Source of the DNA: a virus
Virus record (IMG/VR): IMGVR_UViG_3300042402_004331
Span: 1-30,207 of that record
Reading direction: 5' to 3' (one strand)
DNA length: 30,207 nt
Position 1 is the first letter of the stretch; each line of letters begins with the position of its first letter. Below are positions 8,371 through 16,140 of this stretch, piece by piece. The translations under genes and the position numbers were made by a program. The notes below the pieces were generated by a model. It searched no databases, was not told where the DNA came from, and worked only from the letters and a program-made list of their open reading frames with translations.

Positions 8371-9693
8371 TTAATTGTCAGGCTTTATTTTTTTTGCGTA
8401 AGCTCTTAGTCCTGCCCAATTTGTGCTGACAGAATCCTCGATTTTATCAGCAGCACTATCCTCTACACTCCCTTCCATTAATTGATATTTATCGTTCTCC
8501 TGCACCTTGATCATTAATTTATTAAAATCCCCCCTACTAACTTTATCGCCCATAGCTCGTCTAATTTGATATATTGGAACGAGGTTGTCATAATTATTCT
8601 CCTTGTTTAATTTGTCATAAACCGTGTCCGCCAACTTCGAGAATTCCTCAATATCAACAATTTGACCGGGCTTTCTTTTTGTCTCTTTTTCTGCTTTTTC
8701 TATAGCTTTCTCATCAGTAAATCTTATAAAGTTTTTCTCTCCAAAACTGGTCTTAATCCCATCTTTGTAAGATTTGTTAGGATCTCCCCCCATCATTTGT
8801 ATGTCATCGTTATCTAACTGGCTATCCATCATCCACTTGTCAAAATCTTGATCGGAAATCCGACCCTTTAGCTCTTTTCTAACTCTTTCTATTGGAAGAA
8901 GTCCGTCATAATTATATTCCATGTTGATTCGAGCTAATTCTTTGGGTATTTCCTTTTTAAAGGTGTCATAATCCTTTATTGGTTCGTCACTATAAAATGG
9001 ATTTGCCTTGGATTTAGGACTAGATTTAGCTTTGGGTTTAACTTCGGGCTTTGGCTCGATCTTGGCTTCTGGTTCTGCCGTTTTCTTTGTTGCCAATTTT
9101 TGACCAGTAGGCTTTTTACTCTCTGCTTTAGGCTTGGTTTGGGGCTTTTCTACAGTCGTTTTTGCTGTTTTCGCGTAATCTTTCCCAATTCCTTCTAACT
9201 TTTTAAGCCTGTCTTTTATTGTGGGATCATTGGTTTTGATTTTGCAGGTTTTCATGATGTTGATGCAAGCTGCACCACAGTTATAGGCTGTCGGCTTAAC
9301 GCATTGAGGCTTTTTTTTGCCACCTACTCCTGCATCAACACGGAAGCCATACCCTGCTGAAAATGCCTCCCATTCTTGGACATCTTCCTCTGATTCTAAG
9401 CTGTCCATTTTGCCAGGTTTATAAGGCTTATAGGCTACAGACTCCCCATCTAGGGTAAAGGAAAACACCCGTGGACGTGCCGCATCTTTAAATACTCCGG
9501 TAATATTGCCATTCTCGGCAACATCAAATTTAAGCACAACAACTGGGGCGTTGTAAACAAAATCCATTGACAAGGTTTGGGCAATAAGTAACCTCATTTG
9601 AGCTTCGGTTGGTGCAGTACCTCCGCCACCATCCCCAACTAATACTTCATCTTCGTCAACACGGAACAAAGAACTTGGTTTTGTTTTTAACAT
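8371..9693 (-). CDS. Shared N-terminal Cys domain with two winged-helix-like repeats
   Basis: 440 residues. An extra 25-residue leader containing GDGGGG precedes the shared domain (about 27-155; Cys131, 139, 143, 150). A Lys/Pro-rich linker (about 175-230) follows. The C-terminus holds two related repeats, about 241-325 and 348-437. Each begins with a helix, then NYD-LLPIERVRKEL or NYDNLVPIYQIRRAM, then S-x-DF-K-M and a terminal strand region. The second ends in DKIEDSVSTNWAGLRAYAKK. This pattern resembles a winged-helix-like domain seen in uncharacterised cyanobacterial proteins (recollection, not searched). No catalytic residues were recognised, so the cargo may bind DNA or protein. The nucleotide sequence of the Cys region is very close to that of the 5511-6316 gene, indicating recent duplication. 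Confidence 0.82.
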   Translation of the reverse strand: MLKTKPSSLFRVDEDEVLVGDGGGGTAPTEAQMRLLIAQTLSMDFVYNAPVVVLKFDVAENGNITGVFKDAARPRVFSFTLDGESVAYKPYKPGKMDSLESEEDVQEWEAFSAGYGFRVDAGVGGKKKPQCVKPTAYNCGAACINIMKTCKIKTNDPTIKDRLKKLEGIGKDYAKTAKTTVEKPQTKPKAESKKPTGQKLATKKTAEPEAKIEPKPEVKPKAKSSPKSKANPFYSDEPIKDYDTFKKEIPKELARINMEYNYDGLLPIERVRKELKGRISDQDFDKWMMDSQLDNDDIQMMGGDPNKSYKDGIKTSFGEKNFIRFTDEKAIEKAEKETKRKPGQIVDIEEFSKLADTVYDKLNKENNYDNLVPIYQIRRAMGDKVSRGDFNKLMIKVQENDKYQLMEGSVEDSAADKIEDSVSTNWAGLRAYAKKIKPDN

Positions 9694-9718
9694 GATTTTA
9701 CCTTTTATAAATAGAAAC

Positions 9719-9751
9719 CTTGTGAGTTAATCACAAGTAAAAACCTTGTGA
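9719..9751 (-). repeat. Near-duplicate 3' end with two competing hairpins
   Basis: TCACAAG (9731-9737) can pair with CTTGTGA at 9745-9751 or with a second CTTGTGA at 9719-9725, giving two mutually exclusive 7-bp stems. The cause is a near-duplication of AAACCTTGTGAG-TAATC at 9715-9732 and 9741-9758. The structure covers the stop codon of the 9731-10150 gene and the leader of the next gene, so it may affect their coupling. Confidence 0.6.
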
Positions 9752-10150
9752 GCTAATCTTCTCAACTAACTCCATGTCCCACGTCACGATATTTTTAGTT
9801 AGTGAGACTAAGTTACAAACAACTCCATCGGGAGGGTAAAATGTGGTGTCTGCTCCGACAATATAGTCAACCCCCTCACCCTTCAATTGTTCTTCTAAAT
9901 AACGCCGTGAAATCCCTTTGACGGAATAGGATTTAGTTATTCCCTCCACTGAGCTTAGATTTTCAATCCCTTCCTTACTTGGGAATTGATCTTGAATAAC
10001 CGGAGATGGGGTAATCTCCAGATACTCGTAATCATTGCCCAATCTTGTGCGAACGACAAGGCTTCGAATATTGGGATTGCCAAATCCCCCCGCGAGAGGG
10101 GAGATCCGGTCTCTTAGGGCTATCATTTGCTCAACAAAGGATTGACTCAT
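9731..10150 (-). CDS. Unknown phage protein, neck or tail-completion candidate
   Basis: 139 residues, soluble, no recognised motif. Its ATG (10150-10148) overlaps the stop of the preceding gene as ATGA, indicating translational coupling within the head-completion cluster. It contains a central beta-rich segment (DYEYLEITPSP) and a C-terminal strand-rich half that mentions GADTTFYPPDG, a style common in small neck or tail-terminator proteins. Position after the DUF4054 adaptor gene favours a head-tail joining role (inference). The last codons are duplicated just downstream at 9715-9732. Confidence 0.65.
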   Translation of the reverse strand: MSQSFVEQMIALRDRISPLAGGFGNPNIRSLVVRTRLGNDYEYLEITPSPVIQDQFPSKEGIENLSSVEGITKSYSVKGISRRYLEEQLKGEGVDYIVGADTTFYPPDGVVCNLVSLTKNIVTWDMELVEKISSQGFYL

Positions 10151-10332
10151 TTCTTCTCTTTGGGAGTATAAGCAGCCTGTGGGTGGTCTGGCTTGTCTAA
10201 CTTCTTATTGATTTCCTGTAACTCAACATAAATTGCTGCCATTGCTTGCAGTTCTGGCGAGGCAGGAGCCGCTATTCCAGCAGAAGTAACTCGACCATTA
10301 TCAACGGTGAAATCAGGGAACTGTACTTTCAT
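10147..10332 (-). CDS. Small phage protein of unknown function
   Basis: 61 residues from ATG 10332, beginning MKVQFPDFTV. The frame is open further upstream, but ATG 10332 overlaps the previous stop as ATGA (TGA at 10331-10329), which decides the start. The C-terminal half is a single predicted helix (SPELQAMAAIYVELQEINKK) followed by a Lys/Pro-rich tail. It is coupled on both sides by 4-bp overlaps. No family recognised; probably a minor head-completion component. Confidence 0.65.
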   Translation of the reverse strand: MKVQFPDFTVDNGRVTSAGIAAPASPELQAMAAIYVELQEINKKLDKPDHPQAAYTPKEKK

Positions 10333-10664
10333 AAAACTAAAATAGGGGGAGTGAAGATAGTATTGCGGAGGTGGATGTATTGCCTCCCGTAAGTTGTCAA
10401 AGACCAATCATTCTCGGAGCCAGAAGGGGTAGAACTTCCTGGCCCGGATGCGATTCCCGTGACACTAGAGGCAATATCCGCCTGTTGAAACCAATCAATG
10501 CTGATTCGATGGGCAGCAATCAACATAATTCCATCCGTTCTCTTGGGATCTGCCCAACCAGCACAGTAATTATTCTCGGCAAAGTTTAAACTGTATTGAA
10601 TCACAGAAGATTCGACTACAGCGAACTGAGGATAAACCGCTAAAAAATCGGAAGGGAGAACCAT
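10329..10664 (-). CDS. DUF4054-type head-tail adaptor
   Basis: 111 residues. The pattern FLAVYPQFAVVESSVIQYSL, then a conserved AAH (in IAAHRISIDW), and a C-terminal YGRQYIHLR match the layout of DUF4054 phage proteins, small helical adaptors bound under the portal. The family usually follows a DUF2184 capsid gene by one or two genes, exactly as here. The gene begins 3 bp after the 10668-11147 gene and overlaps the next gene by 4 bp. Confidence 0.75.
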   Translation of the reverse strand: MVLPSDFLAVYPQFAVVESSVIQYSLNFAENNYCAGWADPKRTDGIMLIAAHRISIDWFQQADIASSVTGIASGPGSSTPSGSENDWSLTTYGRQYIHLRNTIFTPPILVL

Positions 10665-10667
10665 TTA

Positions 10668-11147
10668 TTACCCACGGATGTTCATAGTATTGACCGATTT
10701 GATATTCTTGACTTGCTCCGCTATTGCCTTAGAAATAGCGGGACGATCTTCTCTTTTCTCGGATCGTTCTAGCCAATCAATATCACTAGAATTGCGAATT
10801 AGATCCAGGGCATCTTTTTCAATATAATCGAGGGTTGTTTCAGTAGGAAACTTCCCTTCCTCTAGGGTGGGAGAGATTACTCTGAATGCTCCGCAATTAA
10901 CAAGTTGCAATCCGAGGGGATGCCGAACAATATAGTCATAGTCCTCGTCGGGAAGCTCCAAATTAGTCCCAGGCAGAATCCAACTCCCCCGTGTTTCCAC
11001 CGCATCCAACGAGGTTTTTTTGGTTCCCCCACGAGTAATAGGACGGGAGAAACGGATCGGCGAAGTGATAGCCTCCACTGATATTCCATAGGGAATGCGT
11101 GGATTGTGAGGATTTAGCTTTGGGTCAAAGATGATAGTTTTAGACAT
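10668..11147 (-). CDS. Unknown phage protein next to the major capsid gene
   Basis: 159 residues, starting 2 bp after the capsid gene stop. The first two thirds look beta-rich with many prolines (FDPKLNPHNPRIPYGISVEA; SPIRFSRPITRGGTKK), followed by LPDEDYDYIVRHPLGLQL and a charged helical C-terminus. The segment with LPGTNLELPDEDYDYIVRHP resembles a short fold seen in phage proteins of unknown role, but I cannot name the family. Position suggests a head-completion or capsid accessory role (inference). Confidence 0.65.
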   Translation of the reverse strand: MSKTIIFDPKLNPHNPRIPYGISVEAITSPIRFSRPITRGGTKKTSLDAVETRGSWILPGTNLELPDEDYDYIVRHPLGLQLVNCGAFRVISPTLEEGKFPTETTLDYIEKDALDLIRNSSDIDWLERSEKREDRPAISKAIAEQVKNIKSVNTMNIRG

Positions 11148-11149
11148 TT

Positions 11150-12103
11150 TTATTCGGGTAATACTACAATGTGCATGGAGAATGGGCGTTTGAGGTCAAT
11201 TCCCCCAAACTTAAACTTGGCACCACGCCAGAAAGAATCAACACCAATGGGACGAGTATCAGTCCACTTTAATGGTTGATAAATCTTAGCAGAGACTTTT
11301 TTGGGATCTCGACGGAAAGCCTGAATAAAGCGGGTAGGAGCCAAACCAATCGACTCTAAATATTCGGGAGCCATCTCGGACACCACACCGACTTCTTTGA
11401 TGTTGGAGTTGACTTTTAAGAAGTGTTCTAACACCGTGCGATCTAAGGCAGATGTACCAATTTGAATGATATCCGAGGAGAGGTGTTCGTAAGTTTCCGA
11501 ATCCATTAACAATGTGTCAGGCTTCTCTCGGTTATTGGTCAACCGAGTCGGAGCATTAACACAATCATTTAACACGCTCAGCTTTTGCTGTGATGTTGCA
11601 GACCCGTTTAAAGGGAAGGGAGCATAAGACCGCAGGGCTTGGGGGTGATTTAGAAACCCTGGCATCCCTGTTTCTAAATCTCCGTTTGCCACCAACTGAT
11701 TGATTTTTTGTTGTGCGGCTTCTTGAATTGTCCAGATTTTGTCCTCCTCAATGCTCTCGCCCATTCGACTGACAGCCGCGATATCATCCTCGGAAACGCT
11801 ATAACCTTGTCCCCATTTATGGATCGGCATCTTCATCTCGCCATAGACCAGTTCCACTTCGGGAAGGTCTGTGGTGTAGTTTCGGATTAATTTGAACTGC
11901 CCGACGTGACGGAGCCACCGATATCCCCAGGTTTTTGCCCAGGGCTTGTTTTGGATATTGAGAGGGCAAATGACTCCAGCAGCGAAAGGATAGTCCGCAA
12001 GATCGAACTCCTTATCTACTTGAGCTTCTAAGTCCATCAGGGTGCCAAAGAACGTCCCGATTTCATCAGCATCCAACCTTGTAGTCCCGGAAAAGTTCAT
12101 CAT
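11150..12103 (-). CDS. Major capsid protein (DUF2184 family)
   Basis: 317 residues. The middle matches the DUF2184 capsid pattern: a strand pair around TTDLPEVELVYGE, then IHKWGQGYSVSEDDIAAVSR, a long helix with QEAAQQKINQLVANGD, and the typical GMPGFLNHP loop. The C-terminus (PIGVDSFWRGAKFKFGGIDL) is beta-rich, as in HK97-fold capsid subunits that close the axial domain. It would assemble into the icosahedral shell. It lies in the expected order: protease, cement protein, capsid, adaptor. Two adjacent ATGs (12103 and 12100) are possible starts; the upstream ribosome site is weak. Confidence 0.85.
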   Translation of the reverse strand: MMNFSGTTRLDADEIGTFFGTLMDLEAQVDKEFDLADYPFAAGVICPLNIQNKPWAKTWGYRWLRHVGQFKLIRNYTTDLPEVELVYGEMKMPIHKWGQGYSVSEDDIAAVSRMGESIEEDKIWTIQEAAQQKINQLVANGDLETGMPGFLNHPQALRSYAPFPLNGSATSQQKLSVLNDCVNAPTRLTNNREKPDTLLMDSETYEHLSSDIIQIGTSALDRTVLEHFLKVNSNIKEVGVVSEMAPEYLESIGLAPTRFIQAFRRDPKKVSAKIYQPLKWTDTRPIGVDSFWRGAKFKFGGIDLKRPFSMHIVVLPE

Positions 12104-12122
12104 AGTTTAAGTTCTTTCTATA

Positions 12123-12953
12123 TTAAGGAACATTGAAGCCGATTAAAACGCACACCGCGCCAGTGCTAGTGACCACAGGGGAACATTTGAACTCAGCCTT
12201 CGCGGAGATATTAATTGTACCACTTGTCACTTTTGTTGCTTTCCCCTCGTGTCCCGCAGCAATAGAGACGTAGACGGCATCATTGATTGTGATATCCGTC
12301 TCAACACATTCAACCCAGATCCCTGACGATTCCCCTGTCCGGTCAACCACGTCCATCACATCCTGATAGGGGTAAGTTGTCCCACTATAGTTTGCACCTT
12401 GATAAATCAAAGGTTGCATTTCGATGTCTTTGACGATTCGAGTAATCCCTAAGATTACGTCAGTGGTAGCAGTAGGAAGTCCTGCAACTTTGGGGTCGGT
12501 TTCGGTGTTTGCTCTGGCAACAAACCGACCGAATGGTACGGGGAGAGGAATAATCATCGCCGTGGTTACAGTTGCCGTTAAACTAGCACCAGTAACTACC
12601 AGGATGTTCTCGATACCATATTCCAGTGCCGTGAATAGCACGTTATTCCCACTAACACTTGCAATCCCCCGTCGCCCAAAAGCAGGGTTTACTCGGATTG
12701 CATTCAATAAACCAGCTTGCAGTTCCGCTTGAGTGGCACTAGCATCGGTTGTAAAACGTGCCGTGCCTAGTCCGTTGTTTAACCTGACGGTATATACAGT
12801 GCTAGAAGCAGGGGAGGCAGGAATCGCCAGAGTCCAGACCTCTTTAACAGCATTCTTTACAGAAACAAGGGCTTTGACTCTCGGAAAATTAATGGATCCC
12901 TCGCCCATGCCAGGAGTCGCCCGATCAAATTGAAGATTGTAGTTGTACCGCAT
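12123..12953 (-). CDS. Capsid structural cement/decoration protein
   Basis: 276 residues. The N-terminal tail (RYNYNLQFDRATPGMGEGSI) and the C-terminal half, with G-x-V and strand-rich blocks (YPYQDVMDVVDRTG, NDAVYVSIAAG, GAVCVLIGFNVP), fit the structural cement proteins that reinforce DUF2184-type capsids. Residues about 45-125 look like an inserted beta domain (TVYTVRLNNGLG, TQAELQAGLLNAI, SGNNVLFTA) that also occurs in the plus-strand gene at 23301. The ATG overlaps the protease stop by one base (TAATG). Cement proteins bind the outside of the mature shell. Confidence 0.7.
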   Translation of the reverse strand: MRYNYNLQFDRATPGMGEGSINFPRVKALVSVKNAVKEVWTLAIPASPASSTVYTVRLNNGLGTARFTTDASATQAELQAGLLNAIRVNPAFGRRGIASVSGNNVLFTALEYGIENILVVTGASLTATVTTAMIIPLPVPFGRFVARANTETDPKVAGLPTATTDVILGITRIVKDIEMQPLIYQGANYSGTTYPYQDVMDVVDRTGESSGIWVECVETDITINDAVYVSIAAGHEGKATKVTSGTINISAKAEFKCSPVVTSTGAVCVLIGFNVP

Positions 12954-14533
12954 TATCTAGTAACCCCCATGCGTGTTTTTCCTATCGTTAAAGGCTGCTT
13001 ATAGGCGTGCACCCGTCGTCTTTCCCCTTCGGTGAGTTCATCTCCGTGGGTAGATTGAGCAGGTCTTTTGAGCATCGAATCAAGGCGATGGGAAAACTCC
13101 TCTGAGTCTCCATCGTCTCCATCGTCTCTATCTTCTTCCTCCTCGTCATCCCCTTCTTCTTTATCACCTGGATCGGTGGGGGAAGAATTACGATTCTCCT
13201 GAACGTAGGCAAAAACCCCGTCTACATAAGAATCGGATCGGAACGTCAAGTCCATATTGGGTTCGATTTCAGCTAACAAAGTGCGTTTGATGTCGCTAAT
13301 AGAGAAGCTACTATCAAACCGAGCGTCAGAGAACCCTGGCAACAAACTGTCGGCTTCCTTCCATATCGCCAAAAGATCCCCGACCGAATCACCCCGACAA
13401 GCACTCTCATCTTCGTCGTTGCTATCAACACGAGGCTTGGACTTTTTTTTCTTTTTGGAAGTCGTAGTTTCTTCTTCCTCTGCAACATCCCATTCTTCCA
13501 TCATTTCTTCTTCTTCATTGTCCTCCTCTTCCATCATTTCTTCATCTTCGGGAACGGGAGGCATCATTTTCTTTTTGCCTCCATCAACGCGGACGTACTG
13601 CCCCATGTCATTCCGGTAATAACCTAATTCACCAAGGACATTATCGGCATTGTCTACGATGATCTCTAGGTTATCTAACCGGAACTGGTAATTTTCCCGT
13701 GCGGCTTCTAGCTTCCGGTTCTCCCGACTCGTAGTATCAAACCGTGTAACAAGCGAATCGTGGCGTTCCTTTAATTCTTTCAATTCACGGAATCGAGTAC
13801 CGCTAATGGAAGCGAAAGATTCAGGGATTCCTGAATACTCAACTCCATCGCATCTAACTATTGCCATACGCTGTTCATTATCTCCATTATCATTGGTTTT
13901 GTTAGGGTTGCTAGGGTTTTCGATGACTTGCCCTGCGATAGCTTGCCCTGCGACAGCTTGTCCTGCGACAGCTTGCCCTGCGACAGCTTGCCCAATCCCC
14001 GCAGCACTATCTAATCGGAGGCGAACATCTCCCCCTGCCCTTCCTCGGCTCGTCAAAGCCAAATGGTTGGCACGGACATTAATCTGTTCCCTGTCATAGT
14101 GTTGCCCATTCCACACCCCTTCCCCTTGCTTGATGTCGCAGGTATATCCAGCAGATAGTTGTTCCTTTTCCCTTGCATCAATTAGGGCGATCGCCTTAGC
14201 ATCAAAAAACGACACCAAGCCTTTGATCACCCCTTCAGTCTTGTCATAATAAGCAGAAGAATCAGTCATCCCTACCGTGTAATCCTTGTAGCTTTCGCTA
14301 TTAAGAAGTCCAACATAGGGATGTTCTATCACCAGGGGGAGGAGTTTGAAACTCTCTACTGTGGCCAGTTCTGCATTGGTTTCCGGTCTCCTGAGTTCGT
14401 GGACTATGGAGCCATCAGGCTGACGATACTCCAACACCCCGTCACAACAAAAAGACCCCTCACAATGGAGACGACCATCCTCAGTTCTTATTACCCTAAA
14501 TTTAGTTGGAGCATCGAGCCTGATTTCAACCAT
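12953..14533 (-). CDS. DUF2213 prohead protease fused to scaffold-like region
   Basis: 526 residues. The N-terminal 170 residues match DUF2213 peptidases of the HK97 prohead protease type: His71 in LVIEHPYVG, Ser127 in EQLSAGY, and NHLALTSRGRAGG near 156-168. A repeat linker (about 181-204, units of GQAVA) separates it from a second half with a coiled coil (about 238-290), very acidic runs (about 320-355 and 455-490) and Lys-rich segments, typical of scaffolding domains. It would guide capsid assembly and then be cut away by its own protease. It opens the capsid gene run, downstream of a divergent promoter shared with the HTH gene at 14666. Confidence 0.82.
   Translation of the reverse strand: MVEIRLDAPTKFRVIRTEDGRLHCEGSFCCDGVLEYRQPDGSIVHELRRPETNAELATVESFKLLPLVIEHPYVGLLNSESYKDYTVGMTDSSAYYDKTEGVIKGLVSFFDAKAIALIDAREKEQLSAGYTCDIKQGEGVWNGQHYDREQINVRANHLALTSRGRAGGDVRLRLDSAAGIGQAVAGQAVAGQAVAGQAIAGQVIENPSNPNKTNDNGDNEQRMAIVRCDGVEYSGIPESFASISGTRFRELKELKERHDSLVTRFDTTSRENRKLEAARENYQFRLDNLEIIVDNADNVLGELGYYRNDMGQYVRVDGGKKKMMPPVPEDEEMMEEEDNEEEEMMEEWDVAEEEETTTSKKKKKSKPRVDSNDEDESACRGDSVGDLLAIWKEADSLLPGFSDARFDSSFSISDIKRTLLAEIEPNMDLTFRSDSYVDGVFAYVQENRNSSPTDPGDKEEGDDEEEEDRDDGDDGDSEEFSHRLDSMLKRPAQSTHGDELTEGERRRVHAYKQPLTIGKTRMGVTR
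13927..13993 (-). repeat. 15-bp coding repeats encoding a GQAVA linker
   Basis: Four nearly identical 15-bp units (CTTGCCCTGCGACAG on the plus strand) plus a partial fifth encode the pentapeptide repeat between the protease and scaffold halves. Unit number probably varies by slippage. Confidence 0.9.
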
Positions 14534-14555
14534 TTCTCAATACAAAAAACAAATA

Positions 14556-14630
14556 ATTCTTTTTAAAGAATAACGCACCCTATCAGTCATTTGAAGAGGG
14601 TGTAAAAAAATAATTTCTATACAAGAAAAT
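14556..14630. promoter_or_regulatory. Divergent regulatory region with three inverted repeats
   Basis: The 132-bp gap between the divergent protease (minus) and HTH regulator (plus) genes contains three inverted repeats: ATTCTTT-TT-AAAGAAT at 14556-14571, CACCCT-N15-AGGGTG at 14576-14602, and TTTCT-ATACA-AGAAA at about 14614-14628. The last lies inside a sequence of more than 20 bp repeated at 19724-19747. They are plausible operators for the adjacent regulator. No convincing -35/-10 pair could be fixed. Confidence 0.5.
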
Positions 14631-14665
14631 AGACTAAAATTAAATCAATGATTTAGATATAAATA

Positions 14666-15040
14666 ATGACTATTACAAAAAGAGAGTACCCTTCTAAGAA
14701 AACGTTAGGATCTGGTGCATTGGCTCCCTATCGCGCTCTCGGTCGGTCAATTCGACGGGATCTTATAAATGCAAATCTTGGGATGATGGAATTTAGCGAG
14801 AAAAGTGGGTGGGATTGGCAGACAATTCGACGGATTTTAATGGGGGAGCGGCGGACGGATTTTATAGAACTGTTGATTATCGCTTCGTTAATTTCTGAGG
14901 ATCAATCGGAAACGGAAAGACTGATCCTCACCTGGACGAAGGAAACTTTGAAAATCATCGAGGAAGGAATCCCCCAAGAAATTAACCCAGGTCTTGTTGA
15001 TAATCTTGTCGAGATTAACGAAGAGAACCCTTTAGAATAG
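14666..15040 (+). CDS. Xre/Cro-type HTH regulator
   Basis: 124 residues. Residues about 25-78 form a helix-turn-helix of the Xre type: LGRSIRRDLINANLGMMEFS, then a recognition-helix segment WDWQTIRRILMGERR, then FIELLIIASLI. The rest is an acidic helical C-terminus, perhaps for dimerisation. It is transcribed against the surrounding structural genes, diverges from the protease gene, and overlaps the end of the 15015-15434 gene by 26 bp tail to tail. The start ATG has no clear ribosome site. It probably controls phage genes through operators in 14556-14630 (inference). Confidence 0.75.
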   Translation: MTITKREYPSKKTLGSGALAPYRALGRSIRRDLINANLGMMEFSEKSGWDWQTIRRILMGERRTDFIELLIIASLISEDQSETERLILTWTKETLKIIEEGIPQEINPGLVDNLVEINEENPLE

Positions 15041-15434
15041 CAATAATCTCCTGACGATTCCGTTGGCTTACTCCTAAAAATTGACGTTTAGGCATTTTCT
15101 TGGTGCCTTTTTGTAAATAGGAGCCATAGGGCAATGGAGTCCCTACCTCAACCCTTCCTTTTTCAATCCGATATCGAATAGAAGATCGCAACAATCCTTG
15201 GCGTTGTAGTATTTGCATAATAAAACCCCGACTAGCCTTGTATTTAAGGGTTGATGGGGCTAGGTGTTCCCATTTCTCCCCGTAAGGACTCTGTTCCTTC
15301 TGGAAGTTCTCATCGGTTGATGCCACCATAAACTGCCCGACTTTATGCAGTTCAGGTGTGAGGTTCTGAAACTTTCTGATTAATTTATTGAGGTAATTTT
15401 GGACTTGGTTGGTAACGAATTTTAGAGTTAGCAT
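15015..15434 (-). CDS. Phage virion morphogenesis/tail completion protein (gpG/gpS-like)
   Basis: 139 residues. The pattern matches the Mu gpG/P2 gpS family: helical N-terminus, then SPYGEKWEHLAPSTLKYK, a L-RQGLLRSSI block, VGTPLPYGSYLQKGTKK, and MPKRQFLGVS near the C-terminus. These small proteins finish the tail or join it to the head. Its 3' end overlaps that of the HTH regulator gene. It sits upstream of the protease and capsid genes in transcription order, an unusual position for this family. Confidence 0.8.
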   Translation of the reverse strand: MLTLKFVTNQVQNYLNKLIRKFQNLTPELHKVGQFMVASTDENFQKEQSPYGEKWEHLAPSTLKYKASRGFIMQILQRQGLLRSSIRYRIEKGRVEVGTPLPYGSYLQKGTKKMPKRQFLGVSQRNRQEIIAILKGSLR

Positions 15435-15486
15435 GGGGTTAAGAGTAGCATATATCCCATACTAACCTGTTAAACAAATTTGATGT

Positions 15487-16014
15487 TTAGCCCTCTAATA
15501 AAAACTGCTCTTGTTCCCTGATCACTCTCCAATCATCGTTGTTTGCATCGAGGGCTTCTTGTAAGTCTTCCATAGTCCATTTGCTATAGTGGACTATTTT
15601 TTCTAACAGAAAGTCCAACGATTGCCGTGTGAAGACTTTTTCCAATATGTCATCCAACCCCGTCTCGGCAAACGCAGCCAACAAAATAATGGAATCTTGA
15701 TTATTGTTAACTACTGCATCCCATGTGATTAACTTCGTAAAGTCTCTGGATGAGATAGTCTTGCTTCGTGTCGCACCTCTGGCTATCTTAACCTCAGTGT
15801 CTTTTGTGCGACCTGTGAAACCCATACCCTGTAGCTCTTTGAGGGCTTTAGACTCCGTTTTCTGCAACCTGCCCAAATACTCTTTACTGTGTCCAATAGC
15901 AATACTCGCACCACCGATTCCGATCCGTTTCTCCCCGTCTGGGAACAAATAACAGTCAATACTTCTGTTGCCTAATACCATTTCGGCACGGATTGATCGT
16001 ATAATGTCTGACAT
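15487..16014 (-). CDS. Conserved-looking protein of unknown function
   Basis: 175 residues. Start ATG 16014 is supported by AAGGAG 10 nt upstream. The N-terminal half contains FPDGEKRIGIGGASIAIG and KALKELQGMGFTG; the C-terminal half has ISSRDFTKLITWDAVVN and a helical end with LLEKIVHYSKWTMEDLQEAL. I recall similar sequences in cyanobacterial genomes as uncharacterised proteins, without a known role. No enzymatic motif is visible. It is flanked by a strong hairpin upstream (16049-16080), suggesting a separate transcription unit from the 16141-18753 gene. Confidence 0.65.
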   Translation of the reverse strand: MSDIIRSIRAEMVLGNRSIDCYLFPDGEKRIGIGGASIAIGHSKEYLGRLQKTESKALKELQGMGFTGRTKDTEVKIARGATRSKTISSRDFTKLITWDAVVNNNQDSIILLAAFAETGLDDILEKVFTRQSLDFLLEKIVHYSKWTMEDLQEALDANNDDWRVIREQEQFLLEG

Positions 16015-16048
16015 AGTGAACCATCTCCTTGAAAGCGTTGGTTTACAA

Positions 16049-16080
16049 GCCTCTCGTAGTGCGTAAACACCGCGAGAGGC
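16049..16080 (-). terminator. GC-rich hairpin between two genes
   Basis: GCCTCTCG at 16049-16056 pairs perfectly with CGAGAGGC at 16073-16080. It sits after the stop of the 16141-18753 gene and before the 15487-16014 gene. On the minus strand it is followed by TTGTAAAC rather than a clean T run, so it could be a weak terminator or an mRNA-stabilising structure. Confidence 0.5.
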
Positions 16081-16092
16081 AATTATTATTAA

Positions 16093-16098
16093 ATTATA
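16093..16098 (-). promoter_or_regulatory. Candidate -10 box for the 15487-16014 gene
   Basis: A perfect TATAAT on the minus strand, about 80 nt before the ATG at 16014. No good -35 element was seen at the right distance. The hairpin at 16049-16080 would fall in the 5' leader. Confidence 0.3.
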
Positions 16099-16140
16099 TC
16101 ATTTTTACTTTGGACGAACAGAAAATAAATTTGTCCTTGA

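Noticed and set aside
10371-10589. Plus-strand frame opposite the DUF4054 gene
   Set aside because: Shadow of the adaptor gene; no independent support.
13257-13619. Plus-strand frame rich in Ser and Phe
   Set aside because: Complement of the Glu/Lys-rich scaffold region of the protease gene.
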